Source: Candidatus Woesebacteria bacterium
GTDB lineage: Bacteria > Patescibacteriota > Microgenomatia > UBA8517
Direction of reading: 5' to 3'
Length of the DNA stretch: 40,440 bases
Assembly (NCBI GenBank): GCA_020060845.1
Contig: JAGUZK010000042.1
Location: 1-40,440 of the forward strand
Positions 24,700 through 33,553 of this stretch are shown here, piece after piece. The notes beneath the pieces were generated by a model, which had not been told where the DNA came from, searched no databases, and saw only the letters and a list, made by a program, of their open reading frames with translations. The translations under genes were made by a program, and so were the position numbers. Positions within the stretch are counted from its first letter, which is position 1. Each line of letters opens with the position of its first letter.

Positions 24700-24707
24700 A
24701 GTTAACT

Positions 24708-26726
24708 ATGAAAAACTTTAGACTTGGAACAAACTATAAACTAATTGATGAACAAAAAAAGGCAGTAAAAAGATTGTCGTCAAATATTTTGTCAGGTGTT
24801 AAATATCAGGTCCTTGTTGGAGTTACTGGTTCAGGCAAAACATTCACTATTGCCAACGTGATAGAAAAACTAAACATGCCGACTCTCATTTTATCCCACA
24901 ACAAAACATTAGCAGCCCAGTTGTATCAAGAATTTAGAGATTTCTTTCCTGGAAATGCTGTCTCTTATTTTGTTTCATATTATGACTACTATCAGCCAGA
25001 GGCTTATATCCCATCTACAGATACCTATATTGAGAAGGATTCCGATATAAACGAGCTTATTGATAAGTTAAGACTTAACACAACAGCAAATTTATTAAGT
25101 AGAAATGATGTGATTGTTGTTGCATCAGTTTCGTGCATATACAACATTGGTTCACCTAATGAATATGAAAAATTTACACTTGAGCTTGAGATTGGTTCTA
25201 GTCTTTCTCGAGAGAACCTAATTGAAAAGCTGATAAGTCTCCAGTATGAAAGAAATGACTTTGATTTCAAAAGAGGCACCTTCAGGATAAGAGGAGAAAA
25301 TATTGATATTTTCCCGGCTTATAAGGATGATGCAATAAGAATTAGATTATCTAGAAACCAGGTAGAATGTCTGGAAGTATTTGACCCCATAAGCGGTCAG
25401 GTGGATCAGAAAAAATCTCAGGGATTAACAAAGATGGTCCTTTACCCAGCAAAGCATTTCATTGCTGATCCCGAAAGACTTGATACTGCCCTAAGGCAGA
25501 TAGAGAACGATTTAGAAGCAAGGGTTAGTGAATTTATGTCACAAGGCAAGTACCTTGAGGCGCAAAGAATTTCACAAAGAGTTAAGTATGATTTAGAGAT
25601 GATAAGGGAAATAGGGTATGTCAAAGGTATAGAAAATTATTCAAGATATTTTGACGGAAGAAAGGCGGGAGAGGCACCATTTACGCTTCTTGATTATTTC
25701 AACAAGTCGTTTTCTGATAAATGGCTTTTAGTTGTAGATGAGAGCCATATTACATTTCCACAAGTCAGAGGGATGTATGCAGGAGATATTTCAAGAAAAA
25801 AAACCTTGATAGACTATGGATTTAGATTGCCGGCTGCATTAGACAATAGACCATTGACTTTCGATGAATTTTTAAGGAGAATTCCACGTTTTATTGCAAC
25901 AAGTGCTACTCCAGATGAGTGGGAACTCAGTATGGCCAAAAAAGAGGGAGTTGTTGAACAATTGGTTCGTCCAACGGGCATTCCCGACCCAATTGTAGAA
26001 ATAAGACCAACCTCTAATCAAGTAACTGACGTCATTGAGGAAATAAAAAAAACTGCAAAGAAAGGGCAACGTACTCTGGTCACAACTCTTACAAAAAGAA
26101 TGGCTGAAGAGCTGTCAAAATTTCTTCAAGAAAAGGGCATTGTAGTCAATTATCTACATTCAGATATTGAGACGCTTGAAAGAAGTACTATTTTAGATGA
26201 TTTGAGACGTGGAAAGTACGACGTAATTGTAGGAGTAAATTTACTAAGGGAGGGTCTTGATCTTCCAGAGGTTTCTCTTGTTGTGATCATGGATGCAGAT
26301 AAGGAAGGATTTTTGCGAAGCAAAGTGAGTCTAATTCAAACAATGGGTAGGGCAGCTAGACACTTGGAAGGACGAGTAATTCTCTATGCTGACACGATAA
26401 CTAAATCTATGAGGGAGGCTCTTGAAGAGATTGAAAGAAGAAGAAAATATCAAATCTCCTATAATAGGCTCCATAAGATAACTCCGACTTCAATAGTCAA
26501 ACCTATAAGGGAAAAATTAGTTGAGGATGATGTTTCTTTACAGGCTTCATCAAACGTTGTTGTAAATTCATTTTTAGATGTAGATGTCTCTTCCCTTACT
26601 CCGGGTGAAAAAAGAAAACTGCTATCTAGATTGCAGAAGGAAATGAAGGTGGCTGCTAGTAATCTTGAGTTTGAGCTGGCTATAGAGATCAGAGAAACCT
26701 TAAAAAGAATTAAGGAAAGTCTTTAG
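24708..26726 (+). CDS. uvrB: excinuclease ABC subunit B
   Basis: A 672-aa DNA helicase-like damage verifier. Walker A is GVTGSGKTFT; the beta-hairpin region is YYDYYQPEAYIPSTDTYIEK; helicase motifs DESH, SATPDEWE, LHSDIETLER, GVNLLREGLDLPEV and QTMGRAARH follow; the C-terminal UVR motif (LEFELAIEIRETLKRI) that contacts UvrC is present. Full length for the family. Divergent from lexA and 50 nt upstream of uvrA, so SOS control of uvrB, and possibly uvrA through read-through, is likely. Confidence 0.97.
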   Translation: MKNFRLGTNYKLIDEQKKAVKRLSSNILSGVKYQVLVGVTGSGKTFTIANVIEKLNMPTLILSHNKTLAAQLYQEFRDFFPGNAVSYFVSYYDYYQPEAYIPSTDTYIEKDSDINELIDKLRLNTTANLLSRNDVIVVASVSCIYNIGSPNEYEKFTLELEIGSSLSRENLIEKLISLQYERNDFDFKRGTFRIRGENIDIFPAYKDDAIRIRLSRNQVECLEVFDPISGQVDQKKSQGLTKMVLYPAKHFIADPERLDTALRQIENDLEARVSEFMSQGKYLEAQRISQRVKYDLEMIREIGYVKGIENYSRYFDGRKAGEAPFTLLDYFNKSFSDKWLLVVDESHITFPQVRGMYAGDISRKKTLIDYGFRLPAALDNRPLTFDEFLRRIPRFIATSATPDEWELSMAKKEGVVEQLVRPTGIPDPIVEIRPTSNQVTDVIEEIKKTAKKGQRTLVTTLTKRMAEELSKFLQEKGIVVNYLHSDIETLERSTILDDLRRGKYDVIVGVNLLREGLDLPEVSLVVIMDADKEGFLRSKVSLIQTMGRAARHLEGRVILYADTITKSMREALEEIERRRKYQISYNRLHKITPTSIVKPIREKLVEDDVSLQASSNVVVNSFLDVDVSSLTPGEKRKLLSRLQKEMKVAASNLEFELAIEIRETLKRIKESL

Positions 26727-26764
26727 TCTTATTTGTTATACTGATTGGCCACAATAAGGTCTGT

Positions 26765-26770
26765 GGAGGA
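26765..26770 (+). promoter_or_regulatory. Shine-Dalgarno of uvrA
   Basis: GGAGGA ends 6 nt before ATG 26777. A TATACT -10-like box lies further up at 26737, leaving room for a normal leader, in contrast to the leaderless-type genes. Confidence 0.65.
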
Positions 26771-26776
26771 AGTATC

Positions 26777-29707
26777 ATGGAAAAATTTATAAAAATTCGA
26801 GGGGCAAGACAGCATAACTTGAAAAATGTTAATATTGATATCCCTAAAAATAAGTTAGTTGTGTTTACGGGTGTATCTGGAAGCGGAAAGAGTTCTTTGG
26901 CATTTGATACTATCTATGCAGAAGGCCAAAGGCGTTACGTCGAGAGCTTGTCAACTTATGCTAGACAATTCCTTGGGATAATGGAAAGGCCTGATGTTGA
27001 TTTTATAGAGGGCCTTTCACCTTCGATATCTATTGATCAAAAAACTACTTCCAATAACCCAAGGTCAACTGTAGGAACAACTACTGAGGTTTACGATTAT
27101 CTTAGGCTTTTGTTTGCAAGGGTAGGACATCCTCATTGTCCAATTTGTGGTAGGGAGATTTCCAATCAGAGTGCTGATGAAATTAAGGAAGCAATTCTTG
27201 AAATTATAAAAGGCTACCTATCAGTAAATCCTGCTATTCGTCTTTTAATCCTTTCTCCTGTTGTAAAGGATAAGAAGGGTGAGTTTTCCATGCTCCTTGC
27301 AAACTTAAAAGCGAAAGGGTTCTCTTCTGTACGTATCGATGGAAAGATTTATCTATTATCAGACGATTTAAACTTAATAAGGACTAACAGACATAATATT
27401 GAAGTAGTTATAGACAAGTTGTCTTTTTCACTGAAAGACTTTAGGGACAAAATATTTCATGCAAATCTCGAATCAAGAATTCTAACTGATATTGAGCAAT
27501 CTCTCGAAATCTCAGATGGATTATGTATAGCATCAATCGTTTCAGATAGCTCACTTGAAATGCCCACCAATCCTAAGGAATTTGATGACCATCTTTTTAG
27601 TCAGAGATTTGCATGTCCTATCGACAATATTTCTCTAGATGAAATAGAACCGAGAACCTTTTCATTTAATTCCCCACACGGGGCTTGCAAAAAATGCTCA
27701 GGGCTGGGTCATCTTCTGAAGGTGGATACATCTACTCTATTTTCTTGGGAACTGTCGATAATGGAGGGTGCAATACTACCTCTTTCAAATGCTTTACAAA
27801 CAGATAGTTGGTTTACAAGGCTTTTTTTCACTTTTTGTGAAGAGAATTCAATTAATACAAAAATTGCACTTAAAAAGTTAGATAAGGAAAAAATAAAAAT
27901 GCTTCTTGAAGGTACGGGCGACAGGATTTATGAAGTGGTAGGTACGAACCGGTTTGGGAAGTTAACTAAAATTTACGAGACTTTTAATGGTATTGTCAGC
28001 TTGCTTGAGGAAAGGTATCAAAATACATCTTCTGATGCTGTCAAAGAGCACACAAGGCGCTTTTTTAGTGAGTTTGTTTGTGATGAATGTGGCGGATCTC
28101 GACTGAGAAAAGAAGCTCTTGGAATTACTATAGATAAAAAGTCAATAAATGATATTGTCTCAATGCCAATAAAGGACGCTCTTAAATGGATAAGTGATCT
28201 TCAAAATGGACCTATACTAAATCAACGTGAGCAGGAAATAGCAAGGCCTATATTAAAAGAGATATACACTCGTATTAGATTTCTATATGAAGTAGGGCTT
28301 GGCTACTTGACGCTTTCACGGTCCTCATCTTCTTTGTCAGGCGGAGAGGCTCAAAGAATTAGACTTGCGAGTCAGATAGGTTCGGGGTTAACCGGCGTGT
28401 TGTATGTACTAGATGAGCCTACTGTTGGTCTTCACCAAAGCGATAATGAGAAACTTATAATGACTTTGTTTCACCTTCGGGATTTGGGAAATACCGTTAT
28501 CGTTGTCGAACATGATGAAGAGATGATAAGATCATCCGATTTTGTAGTAGATTTTGGTCCCGGTGCAGGAAAATATGGAGGGGAAATTGTGGCTAGCGGA
28601 AGCCCCAGAGATATCGAAGAACATAAAAAATCAATTACTGGACAGTATCTAAGCGGTAGGAAAAAAGTCTTTGTAGGTGGTAAACAGGAGAGGACAGATA
28701 ATGCTGGGTCACTAATTATAGAAGGCTGTTCTAAATTTAATCTAAAAAATATAACTGTAACATTTCCACTATCAAAACTGGTTGTAATAACTGGAGTTTC
28801 AGGATCAGGCAAATCAACACTCCTAGTTGAAACTCTATTTCCGGCTCTGCGTAGCCATTTAAGTAGATTCCCTCAAGCTAGCAAATTAGGCTACCGCAGA
28901 CTTATTGGAGGAGATAATATAGAGAAAGTGATACTTATTGACCAATCTCCCATTGGCCGTACCCCGCGCAGTAACCCCGCAACCTATACGAAAATATTTG
29001 ACCTAATAAGAGATATCTTTGCCCAGACAAGGGATGCGCGCATACTTGGATTTAAAAAGGGAAGGTTCTCCTTTAATGTAAGAGGCGGACGTTGTGAAGC
29101 ATGTGAGGGGCAAGGAGAAACAAAAATTGAAATGCAGTTTATGAGTGATATTTGGATAAAATGTGAGGTCTGCAATGGCAAAAGATATAATAGCCAGACA
29201 CTAGAGGTTGTTTACAAAGGTAAGAATATATCGGAAGTGCTTGAGATGACGGTTGACGAGGCTGTTGACTTTTTTCATAACCATCACTTACTGCAGAGTA
29301 AGTTACAAGTACTAAAAGATGTTGGTCTTGGGTATATTCAGCTTGGACAGCCCGCTACTACATTATCGGGCGGAGAGGCACAAAGAATTAAACTTTCCGC
29401 GGAGTTAATGAAGAAAGAGGGCGGAAGAAATGCGTATATACTTGACGAGCCAACAACGGGGCTTCATTTGGATGATATTCAAAAGCTTTTGCAAGTTCTC
29501 AAAGAATTGGTAAGAAGAGGCAACAGTGTCTTTGTGATTGAACATAATCTAGATGTAATCAAAAATGCCGATTGGATAATTGATCTTGGTCCAGGAGGAG
29601 GAGATGAAGGAGGAAGAATAGTAGTAGAAGGAACAGTTACTGATCTATTAAGTAATGAAGCCTCCCTAACAGGGAGATATCTTAGGAGACATATGCAGAA
29701 AAAATGA
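26777..29707 (+). CDS. uvrA: excinuclease ABC subunit A
   Basis: A 976-aa dimeric ABC ATPase that recognises DNA damage. Walker A motifs are GVSGSGKSS and GVSGSGKST; ABC signatures are LSGGEAQRIRLAS and LSGGEAQRIKLSA; Walker B are YVLDEPTVGLH and YILDEPTTGLH. The second zinc module is complete (CEACEGQG ... CEVCNGKR). The first is not: where families usually have CPxC the sequence is FACPIDNIS, followed by a normal ACKKCSGLG pair, so one Cys is missing. A CPIC pair also occurs near residue 120. The last four bases overlap the next gene. Confidence 0.97.
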   Translation: MEKFIKIRGARQHNLKNVNIDIPKNKLVVFTGVSGSGKSSLAFDTIYAEGQRRYVESLSTYARQFLGIMERPDVDFIEGLSPSISIDQKTTSNNPRSTVGTTTEVYDYLRLLFARVGHPHCPICGREISNQSADEIKEAILEIIKGYLSVNPAIRLLILSPVVKDKKGEFSMLLANLKAKGFSSVRIDGKIYLLSDDLNLIRTNRHNIEVVIDKLSFSLKDFRDKIFHANLESRILTDIEQSLEISDGLCIASIVSDSSLEMPTNPKEFDDHLFSQRFACPIDNISLDEIEPRTFSFNSPHGACKKCSGLGHLLKVDTSTLFSWELSIMEGAILPLSNALQTDSWFTRLFFTFCEENSINTKIALKKLDKEKIKMLLEGTGDRIYEVVGTNRFGKLTKIYETFNGIVSLLEERYQNTSSDAVKEHTRRFFSEFVCDECGGSRLRKEALGITIDKKSINDIVSMPIKDALKWISDLQNGPILNQREQEIARPILKEIYTRIRFLYEVGLGYLTLSRSSSSLSGGEAQRIRLASQIGSGLTGVLYVLDEPTVGLHQSDNEKLIMTLFHLRDLGNTVIVVEHDEEMIRSSDFVVDFGPGAGKYGGEIVASGSPRDIEEHKKSITGQYLSGRKKVFVGGKQERTDNAGSLIIEGCSKFNLKNITVTFPLSKLVVITGVSGSGKSTLLVETLFPALRSHLSRFPQASKLGYRRLIGGDNIEKVILIDQSPIGRTPRSNPATYTKIFDLIRDIFAQTRDARILGFKKGRFSFNVRGGRCEACEGQGETKIEMQFMSDIWIKCEVCNGKRYNSQTLEVVYKGKNISEVLEMTVDEAVDFFHNHHLLQSKLQVLKDVGLGYIQLGQPATTLSGGEAQRIKLSAELMKKEGGRNAYILDEPTTGLHLDDIQKLLQVLKELVRRGNSVFVIEHNLDVIKNADWIIDLGPGGGDEGGRIVVEGTVTDLLSNEASLTGRYLRRHMQKK

Positions 29708-31509
29708 AAAGTTTATTGTATTTATTGATTTTTTTTATACTCATTTTTTTATTGGTCCCAGGTGTGGTTTATGCTGACGATTTTGATGTCAAACTTGTTG
29801 CCACGTATAAAATTAACAGCCAGGGAGAATTATCTGCAAATTTTAGCTACTCAATAGAAAACTTAAAGGCTGAGGTAATGATGGATGAATTTCATGTAAA
29901 TTTTGTCCATTTAGACCCTGTAAATATTAGTGTCCAAGAGGGCAATAAAAAATTAAGTTTTACAACCAGTAAGGAACAAAATTCTATTTACCTAAAAGTG
30001 CTTTTTGATGATAAGGTCTATGGTTTGGGAAAGAAGAGGTTGTTTGAAATAAATTTTGATGAGAAGAACATTTCAAAAAAGACTGGAAATATTATAGAAG
30101 TATCAATACCTAAGTTGAATGCTGATGATTTAGACAGTTTTGAGAGTGTGCTTGTCCTTCCAGCAACTGTTGGCCCGCTTGCCTATATACGTCCCGACAC
30201 GTATACAAGCTACAAGAATGAGGATAGCATTGTCTACCGTTTTGAAGGGAAGGATGTCAGCCAAACAGGTATAAATGCTACATTTGGGGAATTTCAAATT
30301 TTTGATTTCACCTTGAACTACAATATAGAAAACACGGCAGCCAATTGGAGTGATATTGATGTTGCTGTTCCTCCTGATACTGCTTACCAGAGGATATTTA
30401 TAACAAACAGTGATCCGTTGCCAGTTGGGTCAAGGGTGGATAATGATGGTAACTGGATTTTTTCTTATCGGTTAGCTCCATTTGAGAAGAAAACCGTGAC
30501 TCTACAGGGTTCAGCTCAAGTTTTTTCATATCCGAGAAGTTTGGCAATTCCTCCACCACAATCAATTATTAAAAACTTAAGTAATACAGATTATTGGCAA
30601 GTAGATTCTTATCCGATTAAGGAACTAGCAATGGATCTTAAAACGCCTGAAAGAATTTATGATTATGTTGTTAAAAATCTTAAATACGATTTTAGCAGGG
30701 TGGACGGTAGCCCAAATCGTCTTGGAGCAACAAAGGCTCTAAGTGCGCCATATAGTGCACTATGTACGGAATTTACCGACTTGTTTATAGCAATATCTAG
30801 ATCAGCCGGAATTCCTGCAAGAGAAATTCAGGGATATGCATATACTCAAAATAGTAAGACCCAACCCCTCTCTTTAGTAAGTGATGTGCTCCATGCCTGG
30901 CCTCAATATTGGGATAGCGACAGAAGAGCTTGGATATCGGTAGACCCTACCTGGGAATCTACTACGGGGATAGATTATTTTAATAAGTTTGATATGAATC
31001 ATCTTGCATTTGTGATACATGGTGAGGATGATAGGTATCCTCTGCCGGCCGGTTCATACAAATTCTCGGATAACCCCAAAAAAGACGTATTTGTCCGGTT
31101 TGGTGAATTTCCCAGCTCTGAAGAAAAGATAAATATCTCTCACACACTAAAGTCAAAATACAACTTATTTTCTAAAAAATTTGAAATAGCTTTTACAAAT
31201 AGTGGCAATGTAGCTCTCTATAATTTAGATTATGAGATAAAATATGATAGCACTAATATTAGTGACAAGGGTATAGTTGAGACTCTTATACCATTTGAGA
31301 AGTTTGAGAAATCTGTAGATGTTAATTACGGTTTCTTGGCAAAAAAAGCGCCCAAAAAAATAATAGTTTCTTATAGAGATAAATTTTATGAAATTGATAC
31401 CCAGGCGGATGCTATTGCTATAAGCCAAGTAATATTTTTCTTAGCAAGTATTTTTTTGATACTTCTGGTGTTTTATCTTTTGCATAGAAGAAATGAGGAC
31501 AGTGATTGA
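29704..31509 (+). CDS. secreted/membrane transglutaminase-like protein
   Basis: A 601-aa surface protein: signal peptide (LLVPGVVYADD) at 1-25, an all-beta N-terminal region, a transglutaminase-like papain-fold domain near residues 310-440, a beta domain and a C-terminal TM (AISQVIFFLASIFLILLVFYLL) ending in a charged tail. The triad is visible: Cys354 (ALCTEFTDLF), His397 (LHAWPQYW) and Asp414 (VDPTWE). Such domains act as proteases or cross-linkers; the substrate is unknown. It sits between uvrA (ATGA overlap) and uvrC (17-nt overlap), so it is expressed with repair genes despite an extracellular location. Confidence 0.85.
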   Translation: MKSLLYLLIFFILIFLLVPGVVYADDFDVKLVATYKINSQGELSANFSYSIENLKAEVMMDEFHVNFVHLDPVNISVQEGNKKLSFTTSKEQNSIYLKVLFDDKVYGLGKKRLFEINFDEKNISKKTGNIIEVSIPKLNADDLDSFESVLVLPATVGPLAYIRPDTYTSYKNEDSIVYRFEGKDVSQTGINATFGEFQIFDFTLNYNIENTAANWSDIDVAVPPDTAYQRIFITNSDPLPVGSRVDNDGNWIFSYRLAPFEKKTVTLQGSAQVFSYPRSLAIPPPQSIIKNLSNTDYWQVDSYPIKELAMDLKTPERIYDYVVKNLKYDFSRVDGSPNRLGATKALSAPYSALCTEFTDLFIAISRSAGIPAREIQGYAYTQNSKTQPLSLVSDVLHAWPQYWDSDRRAWISVDPTWESTTGIDYFNKFDMNHLAFVIHGEDDRYPLPAGSYKFSDNPKKDVFVRFGEFPSSEEKINISHTLKSKYNLFSKKFEIAFTNSGNVALYNLDYEIKYDSTNISDKGIVETLIPFEKFEKSVDVNYGFLAKKAPKKIIVSYRDKFYEIDTQADAIAISQVIFFLASIFLILLVFYLLHRRNEDSD

Positions 31510-32866
31510 TAGAAAAGATATTACTTTTGGGGAATATTCTGAAAGTCAAAGGAAATTTCTAAGGCATAATATAGGCAGTGTTCCAAACCTTCCTGGCGTT
31601 TATATTTTTCGAAGTGGGGCAGGGGAAATACTTTATGTAGGCAAATCAATTAACTTAAGAGAGCGTATAAAAAGCTACTTTGGTAAAGTTCTTGGCCCAA
31701 AGACCCAAGATCTAGTTAATAAAGTAGATTACTTTTCCTATATTGTAGTAAATTCAGAGGTCGAATCTCTTCTTCTTGAGGCTTTTATTGTTCAGAAATA
31801 TAAGCCTAAATACAACATCGAGTTAAAAGATGATAAATCTCCAGTGTATATAGCCATACTAAAAGATAAATATCCATATATTGCAACTCTTAGGAAAACT
31901 CAAATTCAAAAAGAGAATATCCATGAGGTATTTGGACCATTTATCTCGGTATCAAAAGTTAGAGTGGTTTTACAGACACTAAGAAAAATTGTACCTTTTT
32001 CCACTCACAAGCCATCTAAGAAATTATGCTTTTATTCACAACTGGGCCTTTGCAATCCTTGCCCTTCATATATAGAAAGTATAAAAGATGAAAAATTAAA
32101 AGAAGATTTGACACGAAAATATATGATGAACTTAAAGCAGTTAAACAAGATTCTAAAAGGAGGCTTCGCGCCCATTAAAAAAGAACTAGTTAAAAGAATA
32201 AAGCAAGAGTCAAAAAAATTAAACTATGAAACTGCTATGTACTATAAGGAGAGACTTAATTTTATTGAGCAGATTTCCCAGCCACAAGTTGCACCAAGAG
32301 CCTATTTGGAAAACCCCATGCTTATTGAAGATATAATATCCAAGGAATTATCCCAACTAAAAAGTTTAATTTCGAGGTATATTTCTCAACCCAGACTGTC
32401 GCGAATAGAGTGTTATGATGTCGCCCACCTTGGTGGATCTTTTGCAACAGCTTCTATGGTTACATTTGTGGATGGATTACCTCAAAAAAATCTTTATAGG
32501 CATTTTAGAATCCGACAGCCAAGAACAAAAAGTGATACGGATTCTTTAGAGGAAATAGCAAAAAGACGTATAAAGCTAATTGATCAAATTGGAAAACCAG
32601 ATTTAATTATAGTTGATGGAGGAAAACCTCAAGTATCTGTATTTAGTAGATTTTTTTATCAGCACGATATCCCAGTTGTTGGAATAGCTAAAGGGGAAGA
32701 GAGATTAGTATTTTCAGTAAAAGACAGTGGAAGTGGTGTTTATAAAATAATGAGAATTCCACCTGGTCCTGCACTCAACCTCATCCAAAAAATAAGAAAT
32801 GAAGCCCATCGTTTTGCAAGAAGATATCACCATCATTTGATTATAAAAAATTTGCTAAAAAACTAG
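31493..32866 (+). CDS. uvrC: excinuclease ABC subunit C, lacking the C-terminal HhH domain
   Basis: The dual-incision nuclease of UvrABC. The GIY-YIG domain has NLPGVYIF, GEILYVGKSINLRERI, the Glu in LLLEAFIVQ and Asn in YNIELKDD; the UVR motif is KKLNYETAMYYKERL; the RNase H-like domain has IECYDVAHLGG, SDTDSLEE and IIVDGGKPQV and a terminal His in HRFARRYHHH. Both nuclease sites thus look intact. At 457 aa it stops right after the RNase H-like domain; the tandem HhH region present in typical ~600-aa UvrC proteins is absent. The start overlaps the upstream gene; GTG 31502 is an alternative. Confidence 0.93.
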   Translation: MRTVIDRKDITFGEYSESQRKFLRHNIGSVPNLPGVYIFRSGAGEILYVGKSINLRERIKSYFGKVLGPKTQDLVNKVDYFSYIVVNSEVESLLLEAFIVQKYKPKYNIELKDDKSPVYIAILKDKYPYIATLRKTQIQKENIHEVFGPFISVSKVRVVLQTLRKIVPFSTHKPSKKLCFYSQLGLCNPCPSYIESIKDEKLKEDLTRKYMMNLKQLNKILKGGFAPIKKELVKRIKQESKKLNYETAMYYKERLNFIEQISQPQVAPRAYLENPMLIEDIISKELSQLKSLISRYISQPRLSRIECYDVAHLGGSFATASMVTFVDGLPQKNLYRHFRIRQPRTKSDTDSLEEIAKRRIKLIDQIGKPDLIIVDGGKPQVSVFSRFFYQHDIPVVGIAKGEERLVFSVKDSGSGVYKIMRIPPGPALNLIQKIRNEAHRFARRYHHHLIIKNLLKN

Positions 32867-32880
32867 TTTATACGATATAT
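32851..32880 (+). promoter_or_regulatory. promoter of the 4-TM holin-like gene
   Basis: TTGCTA at 32851, 18 nt, TATATT at 32875; the GTG start at 32888 is 7 nt after the -10. It overlaps the end of uvrC and lacks an RBS. Confidence 0.5.
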
Positions 32881-32887
32881 TAAATTA

Positions 32888-33289
32888 GTGAAGACATTAT
32901 TTAGACATTTTTTGATTGATACTTTTGCAATCTACATAGCTTCAAGGGTGGCACATGGAATGGTCTTTGGTGAGTCATACAAAACTCTTATCTTAGCTGG
33001 TATAGCAATGGCAGGGGTTTCTTTTCTTGCAAAACCAGTCATCAATATTCTACTTTTACCCATAAATTTGGTTACATTTGGTCTGTTTCGTTGGGTCTCG
33101 TCAGCACTTGTACTTTACATAATTACACTCTTAATCGACGATTTTAGAATTACTTCCTTTATATTTGATGGTCTAGAAAGTGCTTGGATTTCAATTCCTA
33201 TGATCCACCTTACAGGTATATTTTCTTATATTGGCTTTTCTTTTATTATTTCAGTTGTTACCTCTTTTTTCTATTGGCTAATAAAATAG
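32888..33289 (+). CDS. small four-TM membrane protein (phage holin family 4-like)
   Basis: A 133-aa protein with about four TM helices; the stretch FLAKPVINILLLPINLVTFGLF is the hallmark of the bacterial family annotated as 'phage holin family 4' or mycobacterial 4-TM holin superfamily. These are chromosomal proteins of unknown function; the holin name is historical and no lysis genes are nearby. It starts at GTG behind a leaderless-type promoter. It lies 52 nt before secG. Confidence 0.72.
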   Translation: MKTLFRHFLIDTFAIYIASRVAHGMVFGESYKTLILAGIAMAGVSFLAKPVINILLLPINLVTFGLFRWVSSALVLYIITLLIDDFRITSFIFDGLESAWISIPMIHLTGIFSYIGFSFIISVVTSFFYWLIK

Positions 33290-33310
33290 ATTAGCAGCTA
33301 GAACTGTAAA

Positions 33311-33338
33311 TTGTTTAGAAGATCCAGTATAATATAAT
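33311..33338 (+). promoter_or_regulatory. promoter of secG with overlapping -10 boxes
   Basis: TTGTTT at 33311 is 16 nt before TATAAT at 33333, which ends only 3 nt before the ATG at 33342. A second overlapping TATAAT (33328) would leave 8 nt. Either gives a leaderless or nearly leaderless transcript. Confidence 0.55.
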
Positions 33339-33341
33339 CAA

Positions 33342-33548
33342 ATGCAAAAGTTACTTATTGTTTTTCAAATTATCATTTCTTTGGTTCTTACTTTTTTTAT
33401 TCTCATCCAAACCAGAGGAACTGGATTTGGCAGAAGTCTCTCGAATGTCTCCTTTACAAGAAGAGGACTTGAAAGGGTTGTTTTTAAGCTCACTTTCGTA
33501 TTGGTATTTGCGTTTATTGCAATATCAATTTCACTTCTTTTTGTCTAA
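33342..33548 (+). CDS. secG: preprotein translocase subunit SecG
   Basis: A 68-aa membrane protein with two TM helices separated by a Gly/Ser-rich loop: VFQIIISLVLTFFILIQTRGTGFGRSLS then FKLTFVLVFAFIAISISLLF. This is the SecG plan (two TMs, ILIQ, G-rich loop with F.RRG). SecG assists SecYEG translocation. The next gene follows after 5 nt, an arrangement I associate with small-genome bacteria. An alternative-frame ORF (33358-33609) is a shadow. Confidence 0.82.
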   Translation: MQKLLIVFQIIISLVLTFFILIQTRGTGFGRSLSNVSFTRRGLERVVFKLTFVLVFAFIAISISLLFV

Positions 33549-33553
33549 GTTAA

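Noticed and set aside
26727-26776. LexA operator upstream of uvrA
   Set aside because: No CGAAC or GTTCG half-site is present in the 50-nt gap; control, if any, would come through uvrB.
32888-33289. A phage lysis cassette suggested by the holin-like name
   Set aside because: No endolysin, integrase, terminase or other phage gene is nearby; the family is common on bacterial chromosomes.
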